Position numbers and translations under genes: made by a program
Assembly (NCBI RefSeq): GCF_014905175.1
Contig: NC_057791.1
Span: 16,124,177-16,188,176, forward strand
Reading direction: 5' to 3'
Length of the DNA: 64,000 bases
Source of the DNA: Aphidius gifuensis
Taxonomy: Eukaryota > Arthropoda > Insecta > Hymenoptera > Braconidae
Notes under the pieces: generated by a model
What the model saw: the letters and a program-made list of their open reading frames with translations, nothing else
Database searches by the model: none
What the model was told of the DNA's origin: nothing
Part shown: positions 13,912 to 25,879 of the stretch, in pieces
How the letters are laid out: the number at the start of each line of letters is the position of its first letter
Numbering within the stretch: the stretch's first letter is position 1

Positions 13912-16900
13912 TCACGTTATAAGTGATTTTAAATTATATAAATTCATAATTATGGAAGCATCATTTGGTTGAAGTTCAAGTGCTTTAAGATATGCACTAT
14001 TTGCTTGACGATATTTACCATTAATACGTAATATTCCACCTAAATTTGTATAACTCATTGGATCATTTGGACGAAGACTAACAACATGTTTATACCAAAT
14101 TTCAGCTTCATTAAAACGTTTTGCACGTTGTAATGCTGTTGCTGCAGCAATTGATAATGAATATTCTGATCTTGCTAATTGTGCAGCACGTAATTCAGCA
14201 ACTGCAGCATCATTTAAACGATTTTGAGATTTTAAAAATAAACCTGTAATTAAATATACAATTTTAATTTTAATTTACAATTTTTTTTCAATTATTTAAT
14301 TACCATAATGATGATGAACAGCAGGATCATTTGGTGCTATACTTGCAGCTTTTATAAACAATTTTTCTGCTTCAAATATACGGCTTGTCTATAAAAAATT
14401 TAATATTAATATCAATTAATTTAAATGAATAAATATTAAAAATATTATTTTGTTTGTTATTTACATTTTTTGCAAGTAATTCGGCATAAGTTATATGAGC
14501 CAGAGTGTAATTTGGTTCTCGATTGAGACACGCTTTAAACCATTTTTCAGCCTCAGCATATTGTTGCATCTTTGATAGTGTTTCACCCAATAATGCATAT
14601 ACTGCCTATAATTAAAAAAAAAATTTAACATGTATTTAATATATTTTAAGCTATTTCTTTTAATAAAAAATTTGTTTTGGTATTATTTTAAAATACCTGG
14701 GGTGGATAGTATTCAGGCAATATTCGTAGAGCTTCTTTGTAAGTTGTTAATGCTTCATCAAGTTGTCCATTATCAGCTAACAAACTACCAAGACGAAGAA
14801 GTGCTTGAATTTTAGCAGCTTCATGTACTCTTTTATCTTTTAATCCTACTCCTTCAAGTGTAACTGCTGTTCGTAATATTGATATTGCCTCAAATTTACG
14901 ATTAACTGATGCTAATACTACACCAAGATTAACATATGCTTCTGAAACATTAAAATACAGTAAAATTATCTACAAATTATTAATTTTTTTTCTTGTAATA
15001 TTATTAGATAATTAATTTATTAATTAAAACTATTATTATTGTTTATATAAAGTAAAAAATTATTAATAAATTTAATAAAATATCTAATTTACTATATTTA
15101 AAAAATAAAAAACTAATTGATAATTTTTTAGTTTAAATATAAACACTTTAACAAAGATAAAAAATTTAAATGCATGCATAAATTACTGCTCTGTTAAAAA
15201 TAATTTGATAAATTTTATTTGACATAATATTTGTCTGACTAAGTATGATCATATTAGATATCCCTTATCAAAACATACCAGAGTAAACATCCGAGTAGTA
15301 TCAGATTGAGCAGTATTACCCGAATGAAATAATAAATACTAAAAATCATCCAAATCGGATAAGGATTATCTGAATTTTAATTCAGTTTATAGCATGCTTC
15401 CAGATCCGAAATGGATTCAATTGTAAAGCTCATTCGTAAGGTTCGGATGTGGGTTTGATCAGGATGACGATAACCGTTTAGATATATTTATAAAAATTTT
15501 ATATAAGACACGAATTAAATGACAGTTATTTTTAAATTTTCATATTATCATAAAAATTTACTTCCAGTCTGAATGCCAATAATAATATTATCTCACTATC
15601 ATCTTGAGCTTATGTGAGTTAAAATTTTAAGGATCATTTGGACCCAATTTCAAAACCTTACATATAATTTATGACAGCCCAAGTCATGCAAATTGAAGAC
15701 TGCCAAAATCGTCAATCAAATAATACAAAATAATTCATAAGTCGAATGAAATCGTACGGGTGAGTGAGGGTCGAAAGTTGATTGCACGTTGATAACTCAG
15801 GATGGCTTCATCATAGTTTCTTCTTGCTTGTTGTAAAGCTCCTCTTTAAAAAACAAAATATATTTTTATTTTCATTCAAAAATCAATGCTTGTATATGAT
15901 GAATAAACAACTTACAAATTGTAGTGTACATCAGCCATATTTGGTCGATATCGTAAAGCTTGAATAAATGCTTCCTCAGCTTCAGCAAATCTTCCTTGAC
16001 TGCTTAAAATACTACCAAGATTTCCATAAGCTATTGAACAAAAACAAATTACAAAATTTTAATGAGACAAATTTTAGTATTTAAAAAATAAATATTACCT
16101 TTTGGTGGATTAACATGAAGTGCTGAACGATAAAGACTCTCCTCATCATGCCAATCCATATTACGTCTTAAAGTTTTAGTAGCCATAAATGCTAAAAGTA
16201 TTGCTGTAGCAATAAGTATTAAACGTCCACATGTTTTAGATCCATTTTTAGCAATACGATAAGTTTCAGCAACACTTGCACCAATTGATAAACATGCACC
16301 AACACTTGGTAAATATAATATTCTTTCAGCAATAACAAAACCAACATAAAAAAATAAATTACTTGCTGGTAAAAATGGAAGTGCAAGAAAACCCAATGAT
16401 ATTATAACAATGCTAACTGATTTTGTTTTTCCAAATGTTGTTATTGTATTTTTTTCTTGTATTGTTGGTTTAATTAAACAACAACAATCTGTACTATCAT
16501 TATTATTATTATTATTAATTGCACGACAACCTTCAGTATGACAACCACCACTTTTTTTACTATCACAAACAGAACATTTTGATGATGCACGCATATATGA
16601 GCCAGTTTTTTCCATAGATCTATTACGACTTAATATTTCAGTACGTGATTGTTGAATTATCCAAAATCCAGCACTTGCAAGACCAAGATATAAACATATT
16701 GATTCAATATTTCTTGGATCTGTTATACTAATAATACGTGGTACTGTATCCATTGACCAATCAAAGCTCAATGTACTTGGACATAAAAACATTCTTAAAC
16801 TTGCTGCTGGTAAATAAAGAAATGTTAAAATACGTGTTAATCTTGATGGATGTCTTGCTGTTGGATTATCAGCACTTGCAAAATCTGGTTGACTTGCATT

Positions 16901-17885
16901 ACCAATTTTAACACGTCCACAAATAACCAGTATAAGTCCACCCCAAAGTATTCCAACACTTCTATTACGAGGCCAATTTCTTTCTCGTTCCTGAATACAA
17001 TTTTTGAAGAAAATAACAATTGAATTATACGCTGATTAGTAGCTTTAATTGTTGGACAATCAATTTAAGTATTTTTACCTTTTGTGTATTTGATTCACCA
17101 TGACAAAATTCCCATAGTAAACAAAGTGCCAATGCTGATATTCCAGTTTCTTTAGCTAGTGCTGCTAATAATGATGATACAAGTGCAATAATGAGCATTA
17201 GAGGAGATCTTGTTTGATCACAATGAGCAATGTAAGTTAAAAAACCACCAAGAGTTAAAAAACATGCAAGTAAATCAGCTCGTCCAACAATTCCAGCAAC
17301 AGCTTCACTGTGAATTGGATGTACAGCAAATAATAAACCTGTAATTGCATGTGATAACCATCTCTCTGGGATTACCTAAAAAACAAAAAATTAAATTGAA
17401 TTTATAAATTTCATTTAGCAATAATTGTTTAGTAGATTGTTGTTGTTTTTTTTTGCTTTAAACTTGCCTTTCTTGATACCCTCACAACAAGACCAGTACA
17501 TGCTGCATGAAGAGCAACATTAACAAGATGATAGCCCCGTGGATTTAATCCACCAAAAATATGATTAAGGCGAAATGTTGCAACACATAAAGGTCGATAA
17601 CTTCCATGAGACATGCTATCACGTAGTGGTGTTCCCCAAAAATCATTTTCTAATAATGGAAACCACGGAGAGTTTGGCAAAAGATCTGGGTTCGTTAAAA
17701 TAGCTCGTCTGTAATTTAAAAATACGCATCAATATTAATAATTGGATGATTGATTAATCGATAAATAATTAATTATTTATAATTTTTAATAATACCAACC
17801 TGTCATCGTAAACAAAACCTGCATGTAGTGTATTGTAGTATAAAATCGTTGCAATAAGTACACAAAAAATAATCAGGATATCCAT
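13912..17885 (-). CDS. Tmtc2: TMTC2, transmembrane and TPR repeat-containing protein
   Basis: ER multi-pass membrane protein of the TMTC1-4 family, which O-mannosylates cadherins and related proteins in the ER lumen. Ten exons join in frame: 17885-17800, 17708-17468, 17375-17079, 16990-16099, 16030-15916, 15843-15758, 14941-14697, 14605-14465, 14388-14304 and 14243-13912 (839 residues, very close to vertebrate TMTC2). The N-terminal half has a start-anchor helix, the luminal YDD acidic pair typical of GT-C enzymes (residues about 26-28), HPIHSEAVAGIVGRAD, and NLFFYVGFVIAERILYLPS. The C-terminal half is a row of TPRs, for example YGNLGSILSSQGRFAEAEEA. A loop around 16480-16590 is Cys-rich and holds a six-Asn run absent from the conserved core. 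The exon 2 donor is GC rather than GT, and the exon 6 donor (C|GTACGA) is weak. The start is the first ATG giving the hydrophobic leader. Confidence 0.95.
14942..15757 (-). other. largest TMTC2 intron, holding a compositional island
   Basis: This intron is 816 nt long while the others in the gene are 62-108 nt. Positions about 15230-15480 are GC-richer than the flanks and carry several copies of an ATCCGA/TCGGAT-like hexamer (near 15288, 15349, 15403 and 15441, with a related CCCGAAT near 15319). This suggests a decayed insertion. No open frame or terminal repeat could be recognised. Confidence 0.4.
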
Positions 17886-19820
17886 GACGCATCGCTAATC
17901 TGTTTTTATATCCAAGATGGCATCAATAACTTCTTAACTTGTTGCGCACGATGATGCCTAATTTTTTGATTTTTGATTCTTTGATATTTTTAATTAATTT
18001 ATTTATCATTTTAAATACTTAAAAGTATTTTATGAAATTTTATCTTACATACAGTTTTCCACCTTCTACACATTTTTACAAATAAATTTCAACCAACACA
18101 CAACGGAAGTTAAATATAAATCAAAAAAAATAAAAATATATTTAACAGCGCAGGTAAAAAGTCACAAATCGATTATTTTAATATAAAATTTTTTGAAAAA
18201 ATTAATATACAATTAATTGCCAAATTTGACATAATACTTTTTTTGAATTTGCGTATTTGAATTATTTTTAAATATACACCAAATTATATTAATATCAAAT
18301 ATTAACATTTTTTTAATTTTTTTTTTCTAATTAATTTGATTCACTTTGTAATGACACTAATTAAAAATATTTCAAAATGAAATATTGAATTTCTAGCTGT
18401 ACGTAAAAATGCATTTCCTGATTAAAAATTTATGACAATTTTTCACTTGATAATATATAAAATATTTCGAAATAAAAATTTACAAATAATTTTAATTACA
18501 CATGAATATTGTGTAAAGAAAAATATATTTAAAAAATTTATAACCCGGCTTATTTGTGTGTAAATATATATTAGTTAAATTATCCTGTAAAATTTTTTTA
18601 GTTGCGAAAACTAACGTTGACATAATCAATACTTTTCATGGAATAAAGCTTTTTTTTTTTTAAATCGGTTATATTTAATATTGTCAATGATAATTATAAT
18701 TAATTGTTTTTATATTAACAGTCATTGTAAATGAATAATACAAAAAATATTAAATTAAAAAATTAAATTATTAACGTAAAAAGTTGTGTATATTGCAATT
18801 GGTCATTGTAAACTGTTCTCCCTTGGAAAATAAGAGCTTTTCACGCGAGACATCGATCGAGGCCGCGCTTGCGCCTATAAATGTACTTTTATTTTTCGTC
18901 CTATGTACTTTTTTTTTTATGAGCTTTTCTATACCACAATATCATGCAGGATATCACATTATTACATAAAAATATAATACAAGATTTAAAGTCCTTGTTG
19001 CATTTTTTTTTATTTGAATTTTATTATAGTTTTTCTTTGAAAATAAAAATTAATAAATTATTCTCGCAATTTTCATAAATAAAAATTAATATTATATAGA
19101 GATTTTTAAATTTTAAAAATAAAAATATATACGTGATTTGATTGGTTTAATTTTTTTAAATTAAATTTTTAAAGAGCAGAATTTAAATAAAGATTTAAAG
19201 GACATTTAAATTATTTTTCTTTATAATCTGTATCTTGTTTGGAATTTATTTTATTATTTAAATATTCTCATTTAAAAATAAATATAAATAAAAATAAATT
19301 ATGATATTATCTTAGGGAAAACGTGGTACATCATCAATACCAAGGATTAGGAAAATTTGAAGAGTAAACTCAATCAACCACGAACAAAATTAATATGCAT
19401 TATTATCATCGAAATGAATTTGAAATTATAAATCTATTTGTTAAGTATATAAATCGATACTCAAGAAATTAAATATTTCACTGAAATTTAAATTTTAAAA
19501 ATCACATAATCTACCATTAATTTGTTTATCAATAAAAATATAATCCTACCATCCTGTAAAATTAATTCAAAGACGAAAATAAAATATATTTTTTTAAAAT
19601 TTTGCTCCTCAAATTTAGCAAACAACTTAAAAATTTAAAGGATAATTTTGGTTTGTTTGTATAAAAACGAATCTCATTGACATGAATTACATATAATTTT
19701 TTTTATTAATATAAATTTTTTCAGTTATAATAAATTTAATAGAATACATTTAAAAAAAAATTATTAATAGAACAAATTTAAGCAAAAAAGTACTTAAATA
19801 AAAATTGTTTGTTTAATAAT
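17886..19820. other. spacer between TMTC2 5' end and SRP receptor beta 3' end
   Basis: 1.9 kb without a supported gene. It should hold the TMTC2 promoter. A GC-richer patch at about 18780-18900 (with GCGCTTGCGCCTATAAATG, a TATA-like word) stands out but is almost 900 bp from the TMTC2 ATG and points along the plus strand, so its role is unclear. Confidence 0.45.
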
Positions 19821-20956
19821 TTAAACTAATTTTTTAAACCATTCCTCTAATTGATTAATATCAACTGTTTTTTGTGAATTAATTTCATGAGTACTACATT
19901 CAGCAAATTCAATTTTACAATTTAAATCATTAAAATCAAATGTTTTTCCTTGTTTACCAAGATATAGCTTTTTTGTTGATGAATCAGTTGTTTCTAATTC
20001 ACTTGTTTTAGTTGTACGTAAAAGATTAATTTCTTTTACCAATATATCTTTTATGACATTACTACTTTTAGCAAGTGTATTATCCATTTTATTACAAAGA
20101 ATAAGTACATTTATATTCTTTTGTGTTTCAACAGTCATCAATAGATTATATAAATACCTAAAAATATAATCGAATTAGTTAAAAATTTTTCTTTTTAATA
20201 TTATTACTATAAACTTACTCTGCAACATCACGAATTTCTTTTTGTACAGTTACTGAATTAATCATGTAAATTAAAGCTCTCATTGATGATCTGTGTTTTT
20301 CATAAAATTTATATCTCAGACGTTCATGACCAGGAATGTCAACTATTTTAAGAAGACTCTGAAACAATGATTCAATATTAATAATAAATTTATATTGTAT
20401 TAAAATTTGTTATGTAAAATACTAACATTGTTTACACGAATTTCTCCAACATTTTCAATAATTGAAGTGTATGATTCAACAATTTTTGAGTGAATCAAAC
20501 GTGTGAAAATTGTTGTTTTACCAGAATCACTGAGCCCAGTGAGTAAAATATTTCGTCCCAGTGACTTGTTCTTCTGGCGAAAATAGAATACAACTGAAAT
20601 AAAAATTGAATTATTATTAACATTGATTGTTTAATATTAAAAATGTTTATAATTTTATTGTCAGACTGAAATTTGACATAAAATAATGAACAAAATTTCA
20701 ACTTTTTTGACACAACAAAAGGTAAAATTTCATGTTAATTTCGAAAGTAGTAAATATGTTTTGATATTTTAATTTTTTCAAACACCATAATGTTGAACAA
20801 TATATATTTTTAATTATAAATCTTGTTTTTAGATAACCCCAAATAATTTAGAAAAATATGGTACACATTACCTAATGTTATTAACACCACAAATATTGCT
20901 AAAATAATTCCAACAATTGTTGTTTGATCATCACTGTCTTCGTTCAATGACTCCAT
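19821..20956 (-). CDS. SRPRB: signal recognition particle receptor subunit beta
   Basis: ER membrane-anchored GTPase that docks the SRP receptor alpha subunit for co-translational protein targeting. Four exons join in frame: 20956-20872, 20593-20427, 20358-20219 and 20157-19821 (242 residues, TAA). Visible: a short acidic lumen-side N-terminus (MESLNEDSDD); one transmembrane helix (IVGIILAIFVVLITLVVFYF); the P-loop GLSDSGKT; the switch II motif DIPGHERLRY; the G4 motif CNKMD; a G5-like ECS; and a C-terminal LEEWFKKL helix. All nucleotide-binding motifs are intact. The DIMT1 gene lies 370 bp upstream on the same strand. The start is the first ATG ahead of the membrane helix. Confidence 0.95.
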
Positions 20957-21325
20957 GATTAAATCTCAAGCAATCTTATTCAATTTTATATTAAATATAT
21001 TCGTTATTCACAGTTTGATCTAAAAATTATAAATTATAAATTTGTAAACACAAAACAGATCACGTCATCACTTTGAGCAGAGTTGAGAGGGTTTTTGTTT
21101 ATGACATATTTCACATGTAGAAAATGAATAATACAATTTGTTATTTTACTGTCTTCTTGTCATTGCGCAGTGTCATGTGTAGAAAACAATAATTTCATTT
21201 AAATAATTTAAAATTATTCTACATATTTTATCAAATAAAATTAATAATTATTGTGGTATAAAAAAATCTCTTTTTATTTTTCAAATAAACATTTTAATTT
21301 ACAAATAAAATTGTTATAATTACAT
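20957..21325. other. spacer between DIMT1 stop and SRPRB start
   Basis: Short AT-rich gap holding the DIMT1 3' UTR and the SRPRB promoter. TTTATT words near 21272 (AATAAA on the minus strand) are candidate DIMT1 poly(A) signals. Nothing else is recognised. Confidence 0.5.
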
Positions 21326-22573
21326 TTATGTAAAATGAATTCCATGAGAATTAAACGCATGCAATAAGCTGAAACAAAAAAAATTTATATAAAATAAATA
21401 CACTGATTAAATAAATTTGTTTTAATTTTTGTTTAGTAATTTTAAAATTACATTGAAATAAATTTACAATTAAATTAATATACCTTATAAAATCATCCAT
21501 GTCCATTGATCGAGCACGTTTATTTGCTGCATTAGCTTCATCCAAAACTTTATTGACTAATTCTTTTATATCAAAATTATCTGGTACTTGCTAAAAATAT
21601 AAATGACATTATATTAATTGTTAAAAAATAAAAGGTAATAATAAAAATTTAAACTTACTATATTTCGAAGACTACAATGAAGTTTATAATTTTGTTCTAA
21701 CATTGTCATAACTGTTGTTTGTTTAAATGATGCTGAAAGTGTTTTATTTTTTCTTCCAAATGCAATACGTGTTAAACCATCCCATTCTGGATAATTAATT
21801 GGTGGTGGTGGAATTTTAGGTTCAACTCTAACAACATTACTCTCAACTTTTGGAGGTGGACGAAAATTATTTTTACCAACTTTAAGTAACATATCAACTC
21901 TTGCAAGTAATTGTGTATTAACACTTAAACGACAATAACATTTATCACCAGGTTTAGCAACTAAACGTTCAGCAAATTCTCTTTGAAACATAAGAACAGC
22001 ACATCTAAAAAATAAATGTATATAAATTTTTAAATTACATTATTTGTTAACAACTTTTAAATTGTTTAATAATATTTACCTAAATTGAGGTCTATGTAAA
22101 AGTAATTTAAACATAAGTGGTGATGATATTTGATATGGTACATTAGCAACACAAATATCAAAATATGGTAAATCAGCTTTAAGTACATCACCAACTTTTA
22201 TTTGTAATTTTGATTGTAAAGCTGTTCCTTGAACACGTTTTTGTAATTCAGCAACCATACGTGTATCAACTTCACATGCAATAACTTTTTTACTTTTTTC
22301 CAACATTTTAACTGTCATATTACCTGTACCAGGTCCAATTTCTAATACAACATCAGTTGATCTTAATGCTGCTTTTTCTACCATACTTTCAATAATCATT
22401 GGATTTTTTAAAATATGTTGACCAAAATCCTTATTAAACATAATACCTATAACCAAAAAAAAAACATGATTATATCTGACAAATTAACACAATAAAAATA
22501 TAAATTAATTTATACCTTGTTTAGCAATTTTGTCGTGAACACGACTAGTTTTTTCTGATTTAACTTTCGGCAT
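21326..22573 (-). CDS. DIMT1: 18S rRNA dimethyladenosine transferase
   Basis: Methylates two adjacent adenosines near the 3' end of 18S rRNA (m6,2A) during nucleolar and pre-40S ribosome assembly; KsgA/Dim1 family. Five exons join in frame: 22573-22516, 22446-22080, 22004-21659, 21590-21484 and 21368-21326 (306 residues; the family is usually about 310). Motifs: FGQHIL near residue 25; the SAM-binding loop VLEIGPGTGNMT; the acidic VIACEVD; VGDVLKADLP; the catalytic NVPYQISSP (NxPY); then QREFAERLVAKPGDKCYCRLS and the C-terminal FRPPPKVESNVV domain, ending in GIHFT. All catalytic residues are present. The first ATG gives a basic N-terminus typical of the eukaryotic enzyme. It is head to head with the Rieske gene. 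Confidence 0.96.
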
Positions 22574-23069
22574 TTTTAAATTTTATTATGTACTTGTTAA
22601 TTATTGAAAATCAAGATGTATTGTTGATAGTTTGATACATGTGATCATGTGGATTTTGGAGTACAAAAATATAACGAAAATAATCATCGGTAATTTCCGG
22701 ATTTATTAGACATCAAAGGTTTGTGTACACCACAAGTAGAATACTTGAAGTTAGCCGTTAATGTTGATTTTTTAATCTATTTTTTTTTTACATTTAGAGT
22801 TCCTTTTACATGTAAAATTATTAAAAATATATTAAAATCATTCTAAATTACTCTAAAATCATAAAAAAAGATGTAAATATTTTAATTAATCAAAAGAAAA
22901 TACTACTACAGTGTATATAAACCTTTATCGAAAAATTTCGATATGATTAGTCGAAATTTTTTTGATGGAAGTCAGAACACTTCAGATTGTTCACTGGCTG
23001 ATTTCGCCATAAGTAGTCATTTTAATAAACTTGTTAAACTTAATAAGTTATTAATTGTTTACTAATAAA
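22574..23069. promoter_or_regulatory. shared promoter region between DIMT1 and the Rieske protein gene
   Basis: 496 bp separate two divergent start codons. Seen: two CATGTG E-box words in tandem (22638-22651); an ETS-like TTTCCGGA (22694-22701; GGAA on the minus strand), a motif common in promoters of nuclear genes for mitochondrial proteins; and a TATA-like TATATAA at 22914-22920, well placed for a Rieske transcript starting near 22945. The start sites themselves are not visible from sequence alone. Confidence 0.5.
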
Positions 23070-24255
23070 ATGAATGTCATTGCGAAATCGGGTAATTTTG
23101 CTCCTTTTGGACGAGCAACTGTGACAGCAATATCAAATGGTGCATTACCAGTAACAGGAACCGCTAAAGTTCAAGAAAAAAAAGGAGCACTACCACCAAC
23201 AATCATCAGAACAAATGGCTACAGTTTGGCTCAAGAAATTTTTCAAGTACCATTTACTGTTAGCTCAGGACCTGCAGGTATATATTTTTTTTATATTTAT
23301 CTTATATTTTTATCAACAACAATCACACAAATATAATTATTACATATTATTTTTTGGTAACTTTGACATTTACTGTACTTTTCATTTGTCCCCTCTTCAA
23401 GGGTTATGTAATGTTTTTAAATCAAAGTTTATTAATATAGATATATTTACAGTAACAATTCAATGAAAATTTTCTATATTTAATTATGACATTGACAAAT
23501 TAATTACAATTGTTTTTGTATTTTTAATTTCAGTGAGCACTCAAATACTTCAAAAACGTTTTGCACATACTGATATTCAAGTACCAAGTTTTGATGCTTA
23601 TCGTAAAGACATAACAAAAGATCCAGAGATCTGTTGGGAATCAATTGCTGCAGGTATGAAATTTATTTCTAAGAAATTTGTAACAATGAGGTATGATTTT
23701 TTAAGGTACTGGTTTGGCAACTGCATATGGAGCAAAAGGATTTGTTACTGATCTTGTCAGTACAATGTCAGCATCAGCTGATGTTTTAGCAAGTTCTAAA
23801 ATTGAAGTTAAATTAAATGCTATTCCAGAAGGTAAAAGCATGGTATTTAAATGGCGTGGAAAACCCCTATTTATTCGTCACAGGTATGAACATTTTTTTT
23901 TTTACAACCAAGTGTTGTTAATAATTTGACAAGTTTTTAATTATTTTTTTTGAAATAATGTCGCAGAGGTCAAGCAGAAATAGCAAAAGAAGAAGCAGTA
24001 AATTTATCAGAACTTCGTGATCCTCAACATGATAAAGATCGTGTTAAAAAATCAGAATGGTTAATTGTTCTTGGTGTTTGTACGCATTTGGGTTGTGTAC
24101 CAATTGCAAATGCTGGTGAATATGGTGGTTATTATTGTCCATGTCATGGTTCTCATTATGATGCTAGTGGAAGAATTAGAAAAGGACCAGCACCTTTAAA
24201 TCTTGAAGTACCAGCTTATGAATTTAAAGAAGGTGATTTAGTTGTTGTTGGTTAA
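23070..24255 (+). CDS. UQCRFS1: cytochrome b-c1 complex Rieske iron-sulfur subunit
   Basis: Mitochondrial inner-membrane subunit of complex III (Drosophila RFeSP). It carries the 2Fe-2S cluster that moves electrons from ubiquinol to cytochrome c1. Four exons join in frame: 23070-23277, 23534-23653, 23706-23883 and 23967-24255 (264 residues, TAA). Visible: a basic, acid-free presequence-like N-terminus, which in animals is retained as subunit 9 after cleavage; the membrane helix region around GTGLATAYGAKGFV; the flexible neck with SASADVLASSKIEV; and the two cluster loops CTHLGC and CPCHGSH, with both Cys and both His ligands and the disulfide Cys present. The ending LVVVG is typical. The ATG at 23070 is preferred over the in-frame upstream codons because it begins the presequence. 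Confidence 0.97.
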
Positions 24256-24268
24256 ACATAATTAAATT

Positions 24269-24280
24269 AATAAAAATAAA
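24269..24280 (+). terminator. poly(A) signals of the Rieske gene
   Basis: Two adjacent AATAAA hexamers begin 14 nt after the stop codon. This is close, but plausible for a compact insect 3' UTR. Confidence 0.5.
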
Positions 24281-25380
24281 CAATTGATAAGATAAAATTG
24301 TAGTAAAAAAAAAATTGAGTTTTATCTCGTTAAATTATTGATTGTAAATTAATAACAACAACCATTTAAAACAAATAAAATAATAACAGTATGTGAAATG
24401 AAAAAATTAAATTATTTTTTCTTTTCATAATAACTGAATTGCTAAACTGTACAGCTTGTTGATTTTAAATAAAATAGAAATGTGGTACTTTATAGTATGA
24501 TTACATCTCCAATATCATCATTACAAAAAAAAATTACGTCAGGTTTTGTTTTTTCTCAATTGTTCTCAATAATTAAATTTTGTTAAGGTAATTGTCCACT
24601 ATGCAAGTCCTTGTTGCAAGTTTAATTATTAATAATTAATAAATATTCGATTTTTGTCAAACTCTTTTGCATAGTGAAGGACAACTATTAAAAATTCTAC
24701 AAAAAATATTAGAATGCTAAGCAATGCTAAGTTAGCCAAATGTAATTTGCAAATTTTAGATGTATTTCTGGGGATATCAAGCTTGCAAAAAAAATAATTA
24801 CCAGAAAAAAAAGGTCCTATTTAAAAATCTGCATAACACATTTACAATAAAAATATGTATTGGTGTGTTTTAATGCAATTACACATCCAAACCAATTGCA
24901 TAACATCATGATATTTTTTTTTTCTCCAAGATGAAGATCATCATTAAAAACTAAAAAATCAACTTATTTAAAATTTTTTTTTCATTTTATAGTTAGTTAA
25001 TTAGCTAATTTAGCTAATGAAAAATTATAATTAGTCTAATATATTTTTAAAAAAAGTAAATAGATGAATAAAATGTATTTTTAAAATATTTTTTTGAGAA
25101 TGCATCATTTACAACACAATGTGTTATGCAAGAATTGGGGATAAAATAATATTAATAAGTAAAAAGAGAAAGTTCTAAACTTGAATATATGTGAGTGTTT
25201 CATGAGCATACATAGAACAACCCCCCCAATTTTATAATCTATATCAATACTACCCTTCTTGTGCTTACTGACCATGACACCAGACGTCGTCTTTGTATGT
25301 TTTTATCCTCATTCATTGCATTGCATTTCAGTTTTGCGCATCGTAACGGGGCGTCTGTATATTTTCTAAAAAAAAAAATT
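24281..25380. other. spacer downstream of the Rieske gene
   Basis: AT-rich, no coding region. It contains the foldback element at about 24590-24690. GC content rises after about 25200 towards a probable promoter. Confidence 0.4.
24590..24690. repeat. small foldback element
   Basis: TTGTCC-ACTATGCAA (about 24593-24609) pairs with TTGCATAGTGAAGGACAA (about 24669-24686): nine plus six base pairs with a 3-nt bulge, around an AT-rich loop of about 60 nt. It may be a MITE-like remnant. No flanking target duplication is obvious. Confidence 0.4.
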
Positions 25381-25879
25381 TCCTTTCTATTCTAAATTAC
25401 ATTTTACTTTTATTCAGTTTTCAGTCATCATTGCTGCTGGCGGCGTGTCGACAAAATTAAAAAATGACAATTTCGATAATCTAATTTATTATTTGCTAAA
25501 AAAACTTTATAAATCAATACAAAAAAAAACAATTGAAGTTTATCATTATTTATACTTGAAAAAAATATCAATACAGTGCACCCTAAACAGACATAAAAAA
25601 AAAACAACCCGTCACTTTATTATTCGACCTTGAAATTATTAAAAAAAAAAAACAAAATTTTTGAGTAAATGAATATTTTTTTCTACTTTCTAATGCCACC
25701 ATTTTAAATATATTAATTTGACAATATGTAGATTGTTTTTGTTATGTTTTTTTTTATATTTAAATTAAAAAATAAGTGATGTGATTTTGTGACAAGGATC
25801 GAAATGTGTGATAGGATAAGAAAAAGCAAGAAGCCGGTGAAGGCTGGACAGAAGCTTGACTAATCTCTTCATTATAACG
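25381..25879 (+). other. candidate distant non-coding first exon of chinmo
   Basis: A GC-richer patch (25200-25450) includes TTCAGTC at about 25420, an insect initiator-like word, followed by GCTGCTGGCGGCGTGTCGAC. The stretch ends at about 25879 with a clear splice donor (AAC|GTGAGT). No Met-led frame of interest crosses it. An acceptor (TTTTTTGTGCAG at about 32902-32913) just before the chinmo start could receive it. The link to chinmo is inferred from strand and order only. Confidence 0.35.

Noticed and set aside
17429..17469. Read-through end of TMTC2 exon 2 (ASLKQKKTTTIY tail)
   Set aside because: It is intron sequence. Using the GC donor at 17467 restores the TMTC2 frame and consensus.
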